64,000 nucleotides of DNA, from contig JAJZSQ010000001.1 in NCBI GenBank assembly GCA_021849615.1, positions 31,357-95,356 on the forward strand, given 5' to 3'. Source of the stretch: Pseudomonadota bacterium (GTDB lineage Bacteria > Pseudomonadota > Gammaproteobacteria > Steroidobacterales > Steroidobacteraceae). Positions 47,067-56,386 of the stretch are shown piece after piece (the first letter of the stretch is position 1; every line of letters begins with the position of its first letter). The position numbers were made by a program, and so were the translations under genes. The notes below the pieces were generated by a model. That model made no database searches. It had not been told where the DNA came from and saw nothing but the letters and a program-made list of their open reading frames with translations.

Positions 47067-48434
47067 GTGGGGGTCTCGCTGGCCATCGGCTGGGATGCCG
47101 TGCAGCCTCGAACGCATCCCAGTGCAGGACTGGTCCCCGGCGCCCGTGTGAACTTCTCGGCTTTACCCGACTTTGTGGCCATTGGCGGTCTGGTCGCCGT
47201 CTTCTGGACGCTGTTGCGCCGTACCCGCCAGAGCCGCCTGAATTTCTGGCTGGTCGGCTGGGTGCTGCTACTGGTGCACATCATCGCGTTGTTCGTGGCC
47301 GCGAACACCGCCGGCAGCGCCGATGGCGCCTACTCCGTTGCGGTCGCGATGCTGGTGGTGATCGCCAACATTTTCATGTGGGCGAGCGGGGAGCAGCTCG
47401 AGATCCGCGCCCGAACCCTCTCGATCGCGGTGTTCAGCGCCGTACCCGATGCGGTACTGCTGAGCTGCGTGCAGTACGGCGTCACGGCCCCCTGGATGTA
47501 CGCGGCAACGACCGTCGCCGGGACCGGTTCGATGCTGTGGATGATGCGGGCCTGGCGCAGCGCGAACGGCCAGCCGACCTTGCGCTGGCGGACCTCGCTG
47601 GTGCTCAGCGTCTATGCCGTGCAGGGCGCGCTGCTCGCCTTCGGTCATCCCAACGAGGCGCTGACCTGGATGCTCACCTGGCATTACCTGGCGGTCGCGG
47701 CACTCTACCGGATGACCGCTCCGCGTGCTTCGGCCAGCGTGCGCTTCACGATGATCAGCTTCATTGCCTGGGCGTTCGTGTTTCCGGCCGCGGATCTGAT
47801 GGCGGTGCTCTGGCCGCACGCGCACGTCGATGCCGAGGTCTGGAACCTGCCGAAGTTCCTGGTCGCCACCGGCATGACCTTCACGTTGCTCGAGGAGCAG
47901 CTCTCGAAGGCCGAGTACGCCTCACTGCATGATGCACTCACCGGGTTGCCCAACCGGCGCCTGCTGGTGCGTCGCCTGCACGAGGCCATGGCGCGGGCGA
48001 GGGCCGCAGGCACCGAACTGGCGTTGGTGGTCATCGATCTCGATGGGTTCAAGGAGATCAACGACACGTTCGGGCACGCGGTGGGCGATGAGGTGCTGCA
48101 GTGGGCAGCGGGACAGTTTCGGGCGCGGCTCGGGACGCACGACGTGCTGGCGCGGCTCGGCGGCGATGAGTTCGCCGCCGTGCTCGCCGAACTGGGGGGC
48201 CGGGACGCCGCCGAGCGGATTGCCGCGGATCTGCGCAGCGCACTGGCCGATGGCCTGGTGGTCCGAGGGCGCCAGCTCGTGATCGGTGCCAGCGTCGGCT
48301 TCTCGATCTATCCGGCCGACGGTGATGATGCTGATCGGCTCTACGCGTCGGCCGACCACGCGATGTACGAGCGCAAGCGCTACCGGCAGGACGCGGATGG
48401 GCCGGGCGCGCTCGAAGTGCGCCTCGGGGCCTGA
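47067..48434 (+). CDS. Membrane-anchored diguanylate cyclase (GGDEF)
   Basis: Multi-TM N-terminal half; DALTGLPNRRLL, LVVIDLDGFKEINDTFGHAVGDEVL, LARLGGDEFA. Start uncertain (GTG 47067 or later). Confidence 0.9.
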   Translation: MGVSLAIGWDAVQPRTHPSAGLVPGARVNFSALPDFVAIGGLVAVFWTLLRRTRQSRLNFWLVGWVLLLVHIIALFVAANTAGSADGAYSVAVAMLVVIANIFMWASGEQLEIRARTLSIAVFSAVPDAVLLSCVQYGVTAPWMYAATTVAGTGSMLWMMRAWRSANGQPTLRWRTSLVLSVYAVQGALLAFGHPNEALTWMLTWHYLAVAALYRMTAPRASASVRFTMISFIAWAFVFPAADLMAVLWPHAHVDAEVWNLPKFLVATGMTFTLLEEQLSKAEYASLHDALTGLPNRRLLVRRLHEAMARARAAGTELALVVIDLDGFKEINDTFGHAVGDEVLQWAAGQFRARLGTHDVLARLGGDEFAAVLAELGGRDAAERIAADLRSALADGLVVRGRQLVIGASVGFSIYPADGDDADRLYASADHAMYERKRYRQDADGPGALEVRLGA

Positions 48435-48444
48435 GGCGAAACGT

Positions 48445-49206
48445 TTACGCCAGGGTCGCGAGCACGGGGGCGTGCAGCCGTCCGTTGCTGGCCAGCACCG
48501 AGGTGGTTTCCAGGGTGACCTCCCCGCCGGCGAGATCGGTGAACGTGCCGCCCGCCTCGCGCACGATCACCACCAGCGCGGCAATATCCAGGATGTTCAC
48601 GTCGGACTCGATCACCACCTCGAGCGCGCCCCGGGCGAGCAGGTGGTAGTGCACGAAGTCCCCGTAGCCGCGGATGCGGTTGACCTGGCCGATCAGCGCG
48701 CCGAGTCTCGCCCACTGCGCCGAGCGGGCGAGCGTCTTCAGATTGCCCGTCGAGACGATGCTGGCGGCGAGCTCGGCGGTCTGGCTGACGCGGATGGGAC
48801 GGTCATTCAGGTACGCCCCGCCGCCGCGCTCAGCCCAGGCGATTTCGCCATACGCCGGTGCGCTCGAGACGCCAAGGACCAGCTGCCCTGCGCGCAGCAG
48901 TGCGATCTGAGTCGAAAAGAACGGGCACTGCCGCACGAATGACTTGGTCCCGTCGATCGGATCGACCAGCCACACGCTCTCGGCGCCCAGATCGTGCTGA
49001 CCGGTCTCCTCACCGTAGAAGCCGTAGTCGGGGAAGCGCTCAGCGAGTAGGGTGCGGATGGTCTGCTCGGCGCGCACGTCCGCTTCGGTCACGGGCGTCT
49101 GGTCCGCCTTGGTGCGCACCTCGAGGTTGTGCTGGTAATAGCCGCGGATCACTTCGGCGGCGGCGCGGGCCGCCTCGAGGGCGGCTTGAAGTTCGGCTGA
49201 GGGCAT
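48445..49206 (-). CDS. Inositol-monophosphatase family protein, histidinol-phosphatase-like
   Basis: KADQTPVTEADVRAE, GEETG, WLVDPIDGTKSFVRQCPFFSTQIAL, ESDVNILDIAALVVIVREAGG. Confidence 0.88.
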   Translation of the reverse strand: MPSAELQAALEAARAAAEVIRGYYQHNLEVRTKADQTPVTEADVRAEQTIRTLLAERFPDYGFYGEETGQHDLGAESVWLVDPIDGTKSFVRQCPFFSTQIALLRAGQLVLGVSSAPAYGEIAWAERGGGAYLNDRPIRVSQTAELAASIVSTGNLKTLARSAQWARLGALIGQVNRIRGYGDFVHYHLLARGALEVVIESDVNILDIAALVVIVREAGGTFTDLAGGEVTLETTSVLASNGRLHAPVLATLA

Positions 49207-49297
49207 GAGGCTCGGTCGCGTGGGGGGCCGTCAAATTGCCGTCCCGGGACGCGCCTGTCAATCGCGCGCTCTGGCACAATGCGCCGCGAGGCGAACC

Positions 49298-49846
49298 ATG
49301 GGCAATCGACTGAGCAAAATCTACACGCGCACCGGGGATGAGGGCACCACCGGGCTCGGCGACGGGACACGGGTGCCCAAGGACAGCGCGCGGGTCGAGG
49401 CCTTCGGCACGGTCGATGAGCTCAACAGCGCGCTCGGCGTGCTGCTCGCCGTACCGGGCCTGCCGGCGGCGGTCCTCGAGTGTCTGACCGAGGTGCAGCA
49501 CCAGCTGTTCGATCTCGGCGGCGAGCTGTGCATCCCGGGACACACGGTCCTCGGAGCCGAACAGGTCGAGGGCCTGGAGCGGACGCTCGATGCGTTCAAC
49601 GAGGTGCTGCCACCGCTGAAGGAGTTCATCCTGCCGGGCGGCGGCGCGGCGGCGGCCGCCTGTCACCTCGCTCGCACCGTGGCCCGGCGTGCAGAGCGGC
49701 GGGTCTGGACGCTGGCGGCCGCCGAGCCGGTCAATCCGCACGCGCTGCACTACTTGAACCGGCTGTCGGACCTGCTGTTCGTGCTGGCCCGGGTGCTCGC
49801 GCGGCACGAGCGGGGCAGCGAGGTGCTCTGGCGGCATTCGCGCTGA
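49298..49846 (+). CDS. PduO-type cob(I)alamin adenosyltransferase
   Basis: KIYTRTGDEGTTGLGDGTRVPKDSARVEAFGTVDELNSALG, LPGGG, LNRLSDLLFVLAR. Confidence 0.93.
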   Translation: MGNRLSKIYTRTGDEGTTGLGDGTRVPKDSARVEAFGTVDELNSALGVLLAVPGLPAAVLECLTEVQHQLFDLGGELCIPGHTVLGAEQVEGLERTLDAFNEVLPPLKEFILPGGGAAAAACHLARTVARRAERRVWTLAAAEPVNPHALHYLNRLSDLLFVLARVLARHERGSEVLWRHSR

Positions 49847-49917
49847 GGCGCGCCACCCGCACTGCAACTTTCGGTGCGCCGGCGTGTTCTGGGGGGCATC
49901 CTGGACCGGAGACGCCC

Positions 49918-50610
49918 ATGAACCGCACGCCGTACGCCGCACTAGCCGGCCTGTTCCTTGGACTCACCGCGCTCGCAGTGCTGCCAGGCTTGGCGCACGC
50001 CGGGGATCGCACGACGGTCACGCGCACCTACCCCTGGCACTCCGATCGACTCGCCCTCGAAGTGCCTGCCGACGTGCAGTACCACCCGGCGGCCACCTGG
50101 AGCCTGACGATCAGTGCGCCGGAGCAGACACTGCGCGAGCTCGTCGTCGAGGATGGGCGGATCAAGTCCAGGGTGCATGCCTGCTTTTCGCTGATCCCGT
50201 TCTGCATGCACTTCGGGACGGACATCGAGCACACCGTGCACGTGAGCATCAGTGGGCCGGCGCTGCGGGTGATTCGAGTCGACGGTACGGCCGACCTCGA
50301 GCTCGATCAGGTGCACCAGGACCGTCTCGCGCTGCAAATCGACGGCAGTGGGAAAGTCCAGGGCAGCGGTGCGGTTCAGGTGCTTGCCGTGACCATCGAC
50401 GGTGCCGGCACCGTGCACCTGGGGCACCTGAGCGAGCAGCGCGCCCGCGTGCACATCAACGGCAGCGGCACGGTCTCGATCGCACCCACCGACAGCGTCT
50501 CGGTGAACATTGCCGGGGCGGGAACCGTACGCCTGCACTCCAATCCGGCGCACGTCACGAGCCACATCTACGGCGCCGGCGAGTTGACTCGCGTGCCCGC
50601 CACCGGTTGA
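49918..50610 (+). CDS. Secreted GIN-domain (DUF2807) protein
   Basis: Signal peptide; repeats IDGSGKVQGSG, IDGAGTVHLG, INGSGTVSI, IAGAGTVRL, IYGAGELTR. Confidence 0.8.
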   Translation: MNRTPYAALAGLFLGLTALAVLPGLAHAGDRTTVTRTYPWHSDRLALEVPADVQYHPAATWSLTISAPEQTLRELVVEDGRIKSRVHACFSLIPFCMHFGTDIEHTVHVSISGPALRVIRVDGTADLELDQVHQDRLALQIDGSGKVQGSGAVQVLAVTIDGAGTVHLGHLSEQRARVHINGSGTVSIAPTDSVSVNIAGAGTVRLHSNPAHVTSHIYGAGELTRVPATG

Positions 50611-50646
50611 GGATCCGCGGCCCGCGCGGCCGCCGAGGTTGGGGCG

Positions 50647-50684
50647 GCCGGGTCGCGGCGCACACGAGCGGCCCGGCTCTTTTT
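50647..50684 (+). terminator. Intrinsic terminator of the DUF2807 gene
   Basis: 9-bp stem GCCGGGTCG/CGGCCCGGC with one G-U pair, then TCTTTTT. Confidence 0.65.
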
Positions 50685-50710
50685 CCCCGGCAGCCGCGCC
50701 CCTGAGCCGC

Positions 50711-51289
50711 TCAGGCGTCCAGCTGCCGCTCGAGGCGCGTGCGCGAGAACAGGCCGCGCACGACGGTGCCGCCCTGTGCGGCGCGCTCTAATACGACGAT
50801 ATGCGTGATTGCGCGATGTGCTCTGAAGTGCGCGGCGATGTCCGCCACGCTGGCCGTGCGCACCGCCTCCCATTCCAGCATCGGCACCTGCTCCCAGGGC
50901 GTCATGATGTGGCCGACTTGGATCTCATCGTGACGCGTGAAGCTCGAGTTGTTGAGAAACTGCAGCGGCCGCTCGCCCTGGATGTCGTAGGAGGTGATCA
51001 GGCCGATGACCTTCTCGCCCCGCGCGACGAGCAGCGCCCGCACGCCGGCCACCATCATGTCGCGCAGCGCCTCGTCGATCAGCCGTTCGGCCGTCACGAG
51101 GACCGGGGTCTGGGCGGCGAAGTCGGTCATGACGAGCGCTGCCGGATCGGTCGGAGCGACCCGGTGGGCGTGCGGCGGCGCGGGGCGTCGCGGGGCATCA
51201 CTCGTGGCGAAGGTGCTCTCAGCGGGATGCAGTTCCCCCGGCCGGGCGAGCAGCGCGTGTTCGGCGCCTTCCGATTCTGAATCAAACAT
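50711..51289 (-). CDS. CBS-domain protein
   Basis: DMMVAGVRALLVARGEKVIGLITSYDIQG and FRAHRAITHIVVLERAAQGGTVVRGLFSRTRLERQL. Confidence 0.85.
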   Translation of the reverse strand: MFDSESEGAEHALLARPGELHPAESTFATSDAPRRPAPPHAHRVAPTDPAALVMTDFAAQTPVLVTAERLIDEALRDMMVAGVRALLVARGEKVIGLITSYDIQGERPLQFLNNSSFTRHDEIQVGHIMTPWEQVPMLEWEAVRTASVADIAAHFRAHRAITHIVVLERAAQGGTVVRGLFSRTRLERQLDA

Positions 51290-51483
51290 CGATGTTGTCC
51301 TCCGTCGCGCCCGCGTGCGACAGCGTCGAGACCGCTCGGCCTACGGGCGCCGAAGCATTCTGCGCCGACGAAGGAGACAGGCGCGTCCCCCAAGCGAGAG
51401 ACACCCTGCCGCGCTGCGGGCGCCGCCAGAGAGGTTTGACCGGCGCGGCGCGGAGAGTTCCGGGTCCGGGCTCGCGGCGGCGC

Positions 51484-51521
51484 GCAAAAAAAACAGGGCC
51501 GCGTGATGACTCACGCGGCCC
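51484..51521 (-). terminator. Strong intrinsic terminator, minus strand
   Basis: Perfect 13-bp stem CAGGGCCGCGTGA/TCACGCGGCCCTG, 4-nt loop, then T8 on the minus strand (A8 at 51484-51491). Confidence 0.92.
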
Positions 51522-51699
51522 TGTCTCCCCCCTCGACCTGTGCCCAGCGGGTCTACCCGCGCAATCCCCTGCTCGAAGCGCTCACCGGCGTCGGTCCGTG
51601 GTGTTCTTGTCCCGGCGCTGTTGCACTGATGGTATCTCGCCCGAGCCTTGCGTCAAGCACTTTGCACCTGCCGTTGCTCCTGTGCAACGAATCGGGGGC

Positions 51700-52281
51700 T
51701 CAGGCGAGGCGGCCGGCGAGCGTCGCGCGCCAGCGCGCCCAGTCGAATGCCGGTCCAGGGTCGGTTTTGCGGCCAGGCGCGATGTCGCTGTGTCCGGTGA
51801 TGTGCTGCGTCGACAGCGAGGGATAGGCCGCCAGCAGCCCGCTCACGAGCGCCGCGAGGCTCTCGTACTGCGCCTCGGTGTACGGCGTGTGGTCCGTCCC
51901 CTCGAGCTCGATGCCGATCGAGAAGTCGTTGCAGGCTTCACGGCCGCGATACTGCGAGCGGCCGGCATGCCAGGCGCGCCGGGCGAATCCGACGTACTGG
52001 CGCAGGCAGCCGTCCCGTCGCACCAGCACGTGCGCCGAGACCCGCAGGTGCGCCACATCGAGCAGCGCGGCGGGCGCATCGGCCGGGATGTTGCCCGTGA
52101 ACAGCCGGTCGATCCAGGGTCCGCCGAACTCCCCGGGCGGCAGGCTGATGCCGTGAATGACGATCAGTTCCGGCCGCACGCCCGGCGGGCGCGCATCGCA
52201 GTGCGGCGAGAGTACCTGCGCCACGCCGATGAGCAGGCCGGTAGCGGTATCGATCGGAAGGGCGCGGGGGAAGCTGCTCAC
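51700..52281 (-). CDS. ampD: 1,6-anhydro-N-acetylmuramyl-L-alanine amidase AmpD
   Basis: LIVIHGISLPPGEFGG, VSAHVLVRRDGCLRQYV, RAWHAGRSQYRGREACNDFSIGIELEG, ITGHSDIAPGRKTDPGPAFDW. Confidence 0.95.
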   Translation of the reverse strand: MSSFPRALPIDTATGLLIGVAQVLSPHCDARPPGVRPELIVIHGISLPPGEFGGPWIDRLFTGNIPADAPAALLDVAHLRVSAHVLVRRDGCLRQYVGFARRAWHAGRSQYRGREACNDFSIGIELEGTDHTPYTEAQYESLAALVSGLLAAYPSLSTQHITGHSDIAPGRKTDPGPAFDWARWRATLAGRLA

Positions 52282-52357
52282 TGCGTTCGGACGGGCGCGC
52301 GGCGCCGCGGCGGGGGTCGCATCCCGCCTTCGCGCCCGATCATGCCACAATCACGGC

Positions 52358-53713
52358 ATGAGAACCGACAATGCCGCTTACGTCGAGCGCGATCTCGCGC
52401 ACGTCTGGCACCCGTGTACGCAGATGAAGGATCACGAGCGCGTGCCGCTCATTCCGGTGCGTCGCGGCGAGGGCGCCTGGCTCGAGGACTACGAGGGCAA
52501 GCGCTATCTGGATGCGATCAGTTCCTGGTGGGTGAACCTGTTCGGTCACGCCAACCCGCGCATCAATGCCGCGGTGCGTGCGCAACTGGAGTGCCTCGAA
52601 CAGGTGATCCTCGCCGGTTTCACCCACGAGCCGGTCATCCGCCTCTCCGAGGCGCTCGCCGCGGCCGCTCCGCCCGGGCTGACGCGCTGTTTCTACGCCG
52701 ACAACGGCTCCTCGGCGGTCGAAGTCGCGGTGAAGATGAGCTTTCACTATTGGCGCAATCTCGGCCGTGGACACAAGCGCCGATTCATCACGCTCTCGGG
52801 CAGCTATCACGGCGAGACACTCGGCGCGCTCGCCGTGGGCAACGTCGAGCTGTACAAGGACATCTACCAGCCGTTGCTGATGGACGTCATCACCGTTCCC
52901 TCGCCCGACTGCTACGAGCGCGAGCAGGGGGAGAGCTGGGCGGAGCACTCGCGGCGCAAGTTCGAGCACATGGAGGCGGCGCTCGAGCGGCACGCGCATG
53001 AGTGCGCCGCGGTGATCCTCGAGCCGCTGGTGCAGTGCGCCGGCGGGATGCGCATGTACGACCCGGTGTACCTGCAGCTGCTGCGCGCGGCCTGCGACCG
53101 GCATGAGGTGCTGCTGATCGCCGATGAGATCGCGGTCGGTTTCGGGCGCACCGGCACGCTGTTCGCCTGCGAGCAGGCCGGCATCCGTCCGGATCTGATG
53201 TGTCTCTCGAAGGGACTCACCGCCGGCTACCTACCGCTCTCGGCGGTGCTCGCCACCGAACCGATCTACGCGGCGTTCTACGACGAATACACCAAGCTCA
53301 ACGCCTTTCTGCACTCCCACAGCTTCACCGGCAACCCCCTCGCCTGCACCGCCGCGCTCGCGTGCCTGGAGATCTTCAAGACCGACGATGTGATCACCCG
53401 CAACCGTGCCTTGAGCGCGCACCTCGGGGAGCGGGCGCGCTCTCTGGAGGTGCATCCGCACGTCGCCGAGGTGCGTCAGCACGGCATGATCGTCGCCGCA
53501 GAATTGGTGCGCGAGAAGTCCACGCGCGAGCCGTATCCCTGGCAGGAACGGCGCGGGCTGACCATTTATCGCCACGCGCTCGAGCGCGGCGTGCTGCTGC
53601 GGCCGGTCGGCAACGTCGTGTACTTCATGCCGCCCTACGTGGTCACCCCGGAGGAAATCGACCTGATGGTCGAGGTGGCCCGCGAAGGGATCGAGCGGGC
53701 GACGTGCGACTGA
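52358..53713 (+). CDS. bioA: Adenosylmethionine-8-amino-7-oxononanoate aminotransferase
   Basis: VWHPCTQMKDHE, DAISSWWVNLFGHANPRIN, GSYHGETLGALAVGN, LLIADEIAVGFGRTG, SKGLTAGYLPLSAVL. Confidence 0.96.
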   Translation: MRTDNAAYVERDLAHVWHPCTQMKDHERVPLIPVRRGEGAWLEDYEGKRYLDAISSWWVNLFGHANPRINAAVRAQLECLEQVILAGFTHEPVIRLSEALAAAAPPGLTRCFYADNGSSAVEVAVKMSFHYWRNLGRGHKRRFITLSGSYHGETLGALAVGNVELYKDIYQPLLMDVITVPSPDCYEREQGESWAEHSRRKFEHMEAALERHAHECAAVILEPLVQCAGGMRMYDPVYLQLLRAACDRHEVLLIADEIAVGFGRTGTLFACEQAGIRPDLMCLSKGLTAGYLPLSAVLATEPIYAAFYDEYTKLNAFLHSHSFTGNPLACTAALACLEIFKTDDVITRNRALSAHLGERARSLEVHPHVAEVRQHGMIVAAELVREKSTREPYPWQERRGLTIYRHALERGVLLRPVGNVVYFMPPYVVTPEEIDLMVEVAREGIERATCD

Positions 53714-54435
53714 CGCGCATCCACGTGGCCGCACCGCTGCAGGCGGGCGGTGCCTGCACCGTGCGCGGCGATACGGCCAATCATCTTGCCCGCGTGCTGC
53801 GCCTCGGGGTGGGCGATGTCCTCGAGGTGTTCGACGGCGAGTGCGGGGAGTACAGCGGGCGCATCGAGGCGATGCGCAAGGGCGAGGTGCACGTCGCGCT
53901 CGGGCCGCGGAACGAGGGCCGCACCGAGTCTCCGCTGCGGCTCACGCTCGCGCAGGGGATCTCGCGCGGCGAGCGCATGGACTGGGTCGTCCAGAAGGCC
54001 GTCGAGCTCGGCGTGACTCGTATCGTGCCGGTGCTGACCGAGCGCAGCGTAGTGCGCCTCGATGCCGAACAGGCGCGCAGCAAACAGCGCCATTGGCACG
54101 GCATCGCGGTGTCGGCCTGTGAACAGAGCGGGCGCAGCCGCCTGCCGCACATCGATCTGCCACAGCCGCTGCTAACCTTCTTCGCGGCGCTCGGCACCGG
54201 GTCGCTGCGCGTGCTGGCGAGCCCGCAGGCGCACGCCGGGGTCGGTGAGCTGCCGTCGGCCGCCGGTGACGTGCTGGTCCTGATCGGACCGGAGGGCGGG
54301 CTGGCCGCCGCGGAATCGCAAGCGGCGCTCGAGCACGGCTTTCACGCCGTGCGGCTCGGTCCGCGCGTGCTGCGCACCGAGACGGCGGCCGTGGCGCTGC
54401 TGGCGCTGCTGCAGCAGCGCTTCGGGGATCTCTAG
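53704..54435 (+). CDS. rsmE: 16S rRNA m3U1498 methyltransferase RsmE
   Basis: HLARVLRLGVGDVLEVFDG, KAVELGVTRIVPVLTERSV, VLIGPEGGL, LGPRVLRTETAA. Confidence 0.94.
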   Translation: MRLTRIHVAAPLQAGGACTVRGDTANHLARVLRLGVGDVLEVFDGECGEYSGRIEAMRKGEVHVALGPRNEGRTESPLRLTLAQGISRGERMDWVVQKAVELGVTRIVPVLTERSVVRLDAEQARSKQRHWHGIAVSACEQSGRSRLPHIDLPQPLLTFFAALGTGSLRVLASPQAHAGVGELPSAAGDVLVLIGPEGGLAAAESQAALEHGFHAVRLGPRVLRTETAAVALLALLQQRFGDL

Positions 54436-54442
54436 CGCGGCG

Positions 54443-55129
54443 CTAAGGCTGCAGTCGGGTGACGCTCCAGGGGCCGGCCGCGAACGATTCACCCGCCGCC
54501 GTGAGCGGTCGCCTCCACTCCAGACGGTCGTGAATGCGCGCCGGACCCTCGATCCACAGCTCCACGGATTCGGCCCACAGGTGGTATCCGCCCCAGTGCG
54601 AGGGGCGCGGGATGGGTCCGCCAAAGGGTGGCTCGCTGCCCTGAGCATTCGGCACCGGCGCGCCGAAGCGCTCGGCCGCCGCGGCGAGCGCTCGCTCGAG
54701 TGCCGAGCGCGATTGGACCGGCGCGCTCTGCTCGCTCGCCCAGGCGCCGAGGCGGCTCTGCCAGGGCCGCGAGGCGAAATACGCATCGCTGTCGGCCGCC
54801 GGTGCGCGCACCACCGGGCCCTCGATGCGCACCTGACGGTGCAGCGCGTCCCAGTGAAACACCGCCGCGGCCCGACCGGTGGCCGCGAGTTCCCGGCCCT
54901 TGCGCGAGGCGTAATTGGTGTAGAAGGCGATGTACCCCGGCTCGGCGGCGACCCCCTTGCACAGCACCACGCGCGCCGACGGCCGGCCGTCGGCATCGCA
55001 GGTGGCGAGCACCATCGCATTCGGGTTCGGTTGCGTGGCCGCACTGCGGGCTTCCTCGAGCCAGCGCTCGAGGAGCGCGAGCGGCTCGGCCGGCGGGGTG
55101 CCGGCGGACAATTCGGTCTGCGTGGACAT
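54443..55129 (-). CDS. pdxH: Pyridoxamine 5'-phosphate oxidase
   Basis: [80 protein letters not shown]. Confidence 0.95.
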   Translation of the reverse strand: MSTQTELSAGTPPAEPLALLERWLEEARSAATQPNPNAMVLATCDADGRPSARVVLCKGVAAEPGYIAFYTNYASRKGRELAATGRAAAVFHWDALHRQVRIEGPVVRAPAADSDAYFASRPWQSRLGAWASEQSAPVQSRSALERALAAAAERFGAPVPNAQGSEPPFGGPIPRPSHWGGYHLWAESVELWIEGPARIHDRLEWRRPLTAAGESFAAGPWSVTRLQP

Positions 55130-55248
55130 GCCCGGCATGGTACGGGAAAGCATCGCGGCGCGGCAGGCGTGAAATTCGACTTGCGGTGCCGCCGCCGGCC
55201 CGATACAAAGAAACGGCCACGTACCGTACAGTGATCGGACCGCTCCGT

Positions 55249-56373
55249 ATGACCCGCGACGATGTGACCCTGGATGATTTGCGCCGCCGACTCACCGAGC
55301 TCGACCGGCAATTCATCCGACTCGCCGCCGAGCGCAAGGCACTCAGCGCCGAGGTTGCGCGCGTCAAGCGGGCCACCGGCCACCCGACGCGCGATTACGG
55401 CCGCGAGCGCGAGGTGCTCATGGGCGCGCGCACCGCGGCCGCCGAGCTCGGTGTCTCCCCGGCGCTCGCCGAGGAGCTGCTGCGCCTGCTGATTCGTGCC
55501 TCGCTCACCACGCAGGAGCAGGCGAGCGTCGCGGCGCAGGGCGCCGGCTCGGGCCGCCGGGCGCTGGTCATCGGTGGCGGCGGCAAGATGGGCCGCTGGT
55601 TCGTGCAGTTCCTCACCTCGCAGGGGTTCGCCGTGGAGGCGGCCGACCCGGCCGGGACGGTGGTCGGGGTGCCTGCGGTGGCGGATTGGCGCGCCAGTGA
55701 CCTGACGCACGACTGCATCGTGCTCGCCACGCCGCTCGCGGCGACCGATGCGATCCTGCGTGACCTCGCGCTGCGCCGTCCCGCCGGACTCATCTTCGAC
55801 GTCGGCTCGCTGAAGTCCCCACTGCGCGCGGGGTTGCAGGCGCTGAAGTCGCACGGTTGCCGCGTCACCTCGGTGCACCCGATGTTCGGGCCGGACACCG
55901 AACTGCTCTCCGGGCGACACGTCATTTTCGTCGACCTCGGTCACGCCGAGGCGCTCGCCTCGGCGCGCGCGCTGTTCGCCCCGACCATGGCCGAACAGGT
56001 GGTGATGAGCCTCGATGATCATGATCGGCTGATCGCCTACGTGCTCGGCCTGTCGCATGCGCTGAACATCGCGTTTTTCACCGCACTCGCCGAGAGCGGC
56101 GAGGCTGCGCCGAAGCTCGCGCGGCTCTCGAGCACCACGTTCGATGCGCAGCTCGACGTCGCTGCCTGTGTCGCCGAGGAAAGTCCGGAGCTGTACTACG
56201 AGATTCAAAGTCTGAACGATTACGGCGCTGAGTCGCTCGAGGCGCTGGTGCAGTCCGTCGAGCGCATCCGCACGGCCGTGCTGTCGCGCGACCACGACAC
56301 GTTCGTGGCCCTGATGCGCCAGGGTCAGGAGTACCTGCAGGACCGGCGCAGCGTTGCCGAGCGGCGAGCCTAG
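55249..56373 (+). CDS. tyrA: Bifunctional chorismate mutase / prephenate dehydrogenase (T-protein)
   Basis: N-terminal AroQ-type [34 protein letters not shown]; then [27 protein letters not shown]. Confidence 0.88.
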   Translation: MTRDDVTLDDLRRRLTELDRQFIRLAAERKALSAEVARVKRATGHPTRDYGREREVLMGARTAAAELGVSPALAEELLRLLIRASLTTQEQASVAAQGAGSGRRALVIGGGGKMGRWFVQFLTSQGFAVEAADPAGTVVGVPAVADWRASDLTHDCIVLATPLAATDAILRDLALRRPAGLIFDVGSLKSPLRAGLQALKSHGCRVTSVHPMFGPDTELLSGRHVIFVDLGHAEALASARALFAPTMAEQVVMSLDDHDRLIAYVLGLSHALNIAFFTALAESGEAAPKLARLSSTTFDAQLDVAACVAEESPELYYEIQSLNDYGAESLEALVQSVERIRTAVLSRDHDTFVALMRQGQEYLQDRRSVAERRA

Positions 56374-56386
56374 AGACGGGACCGGA

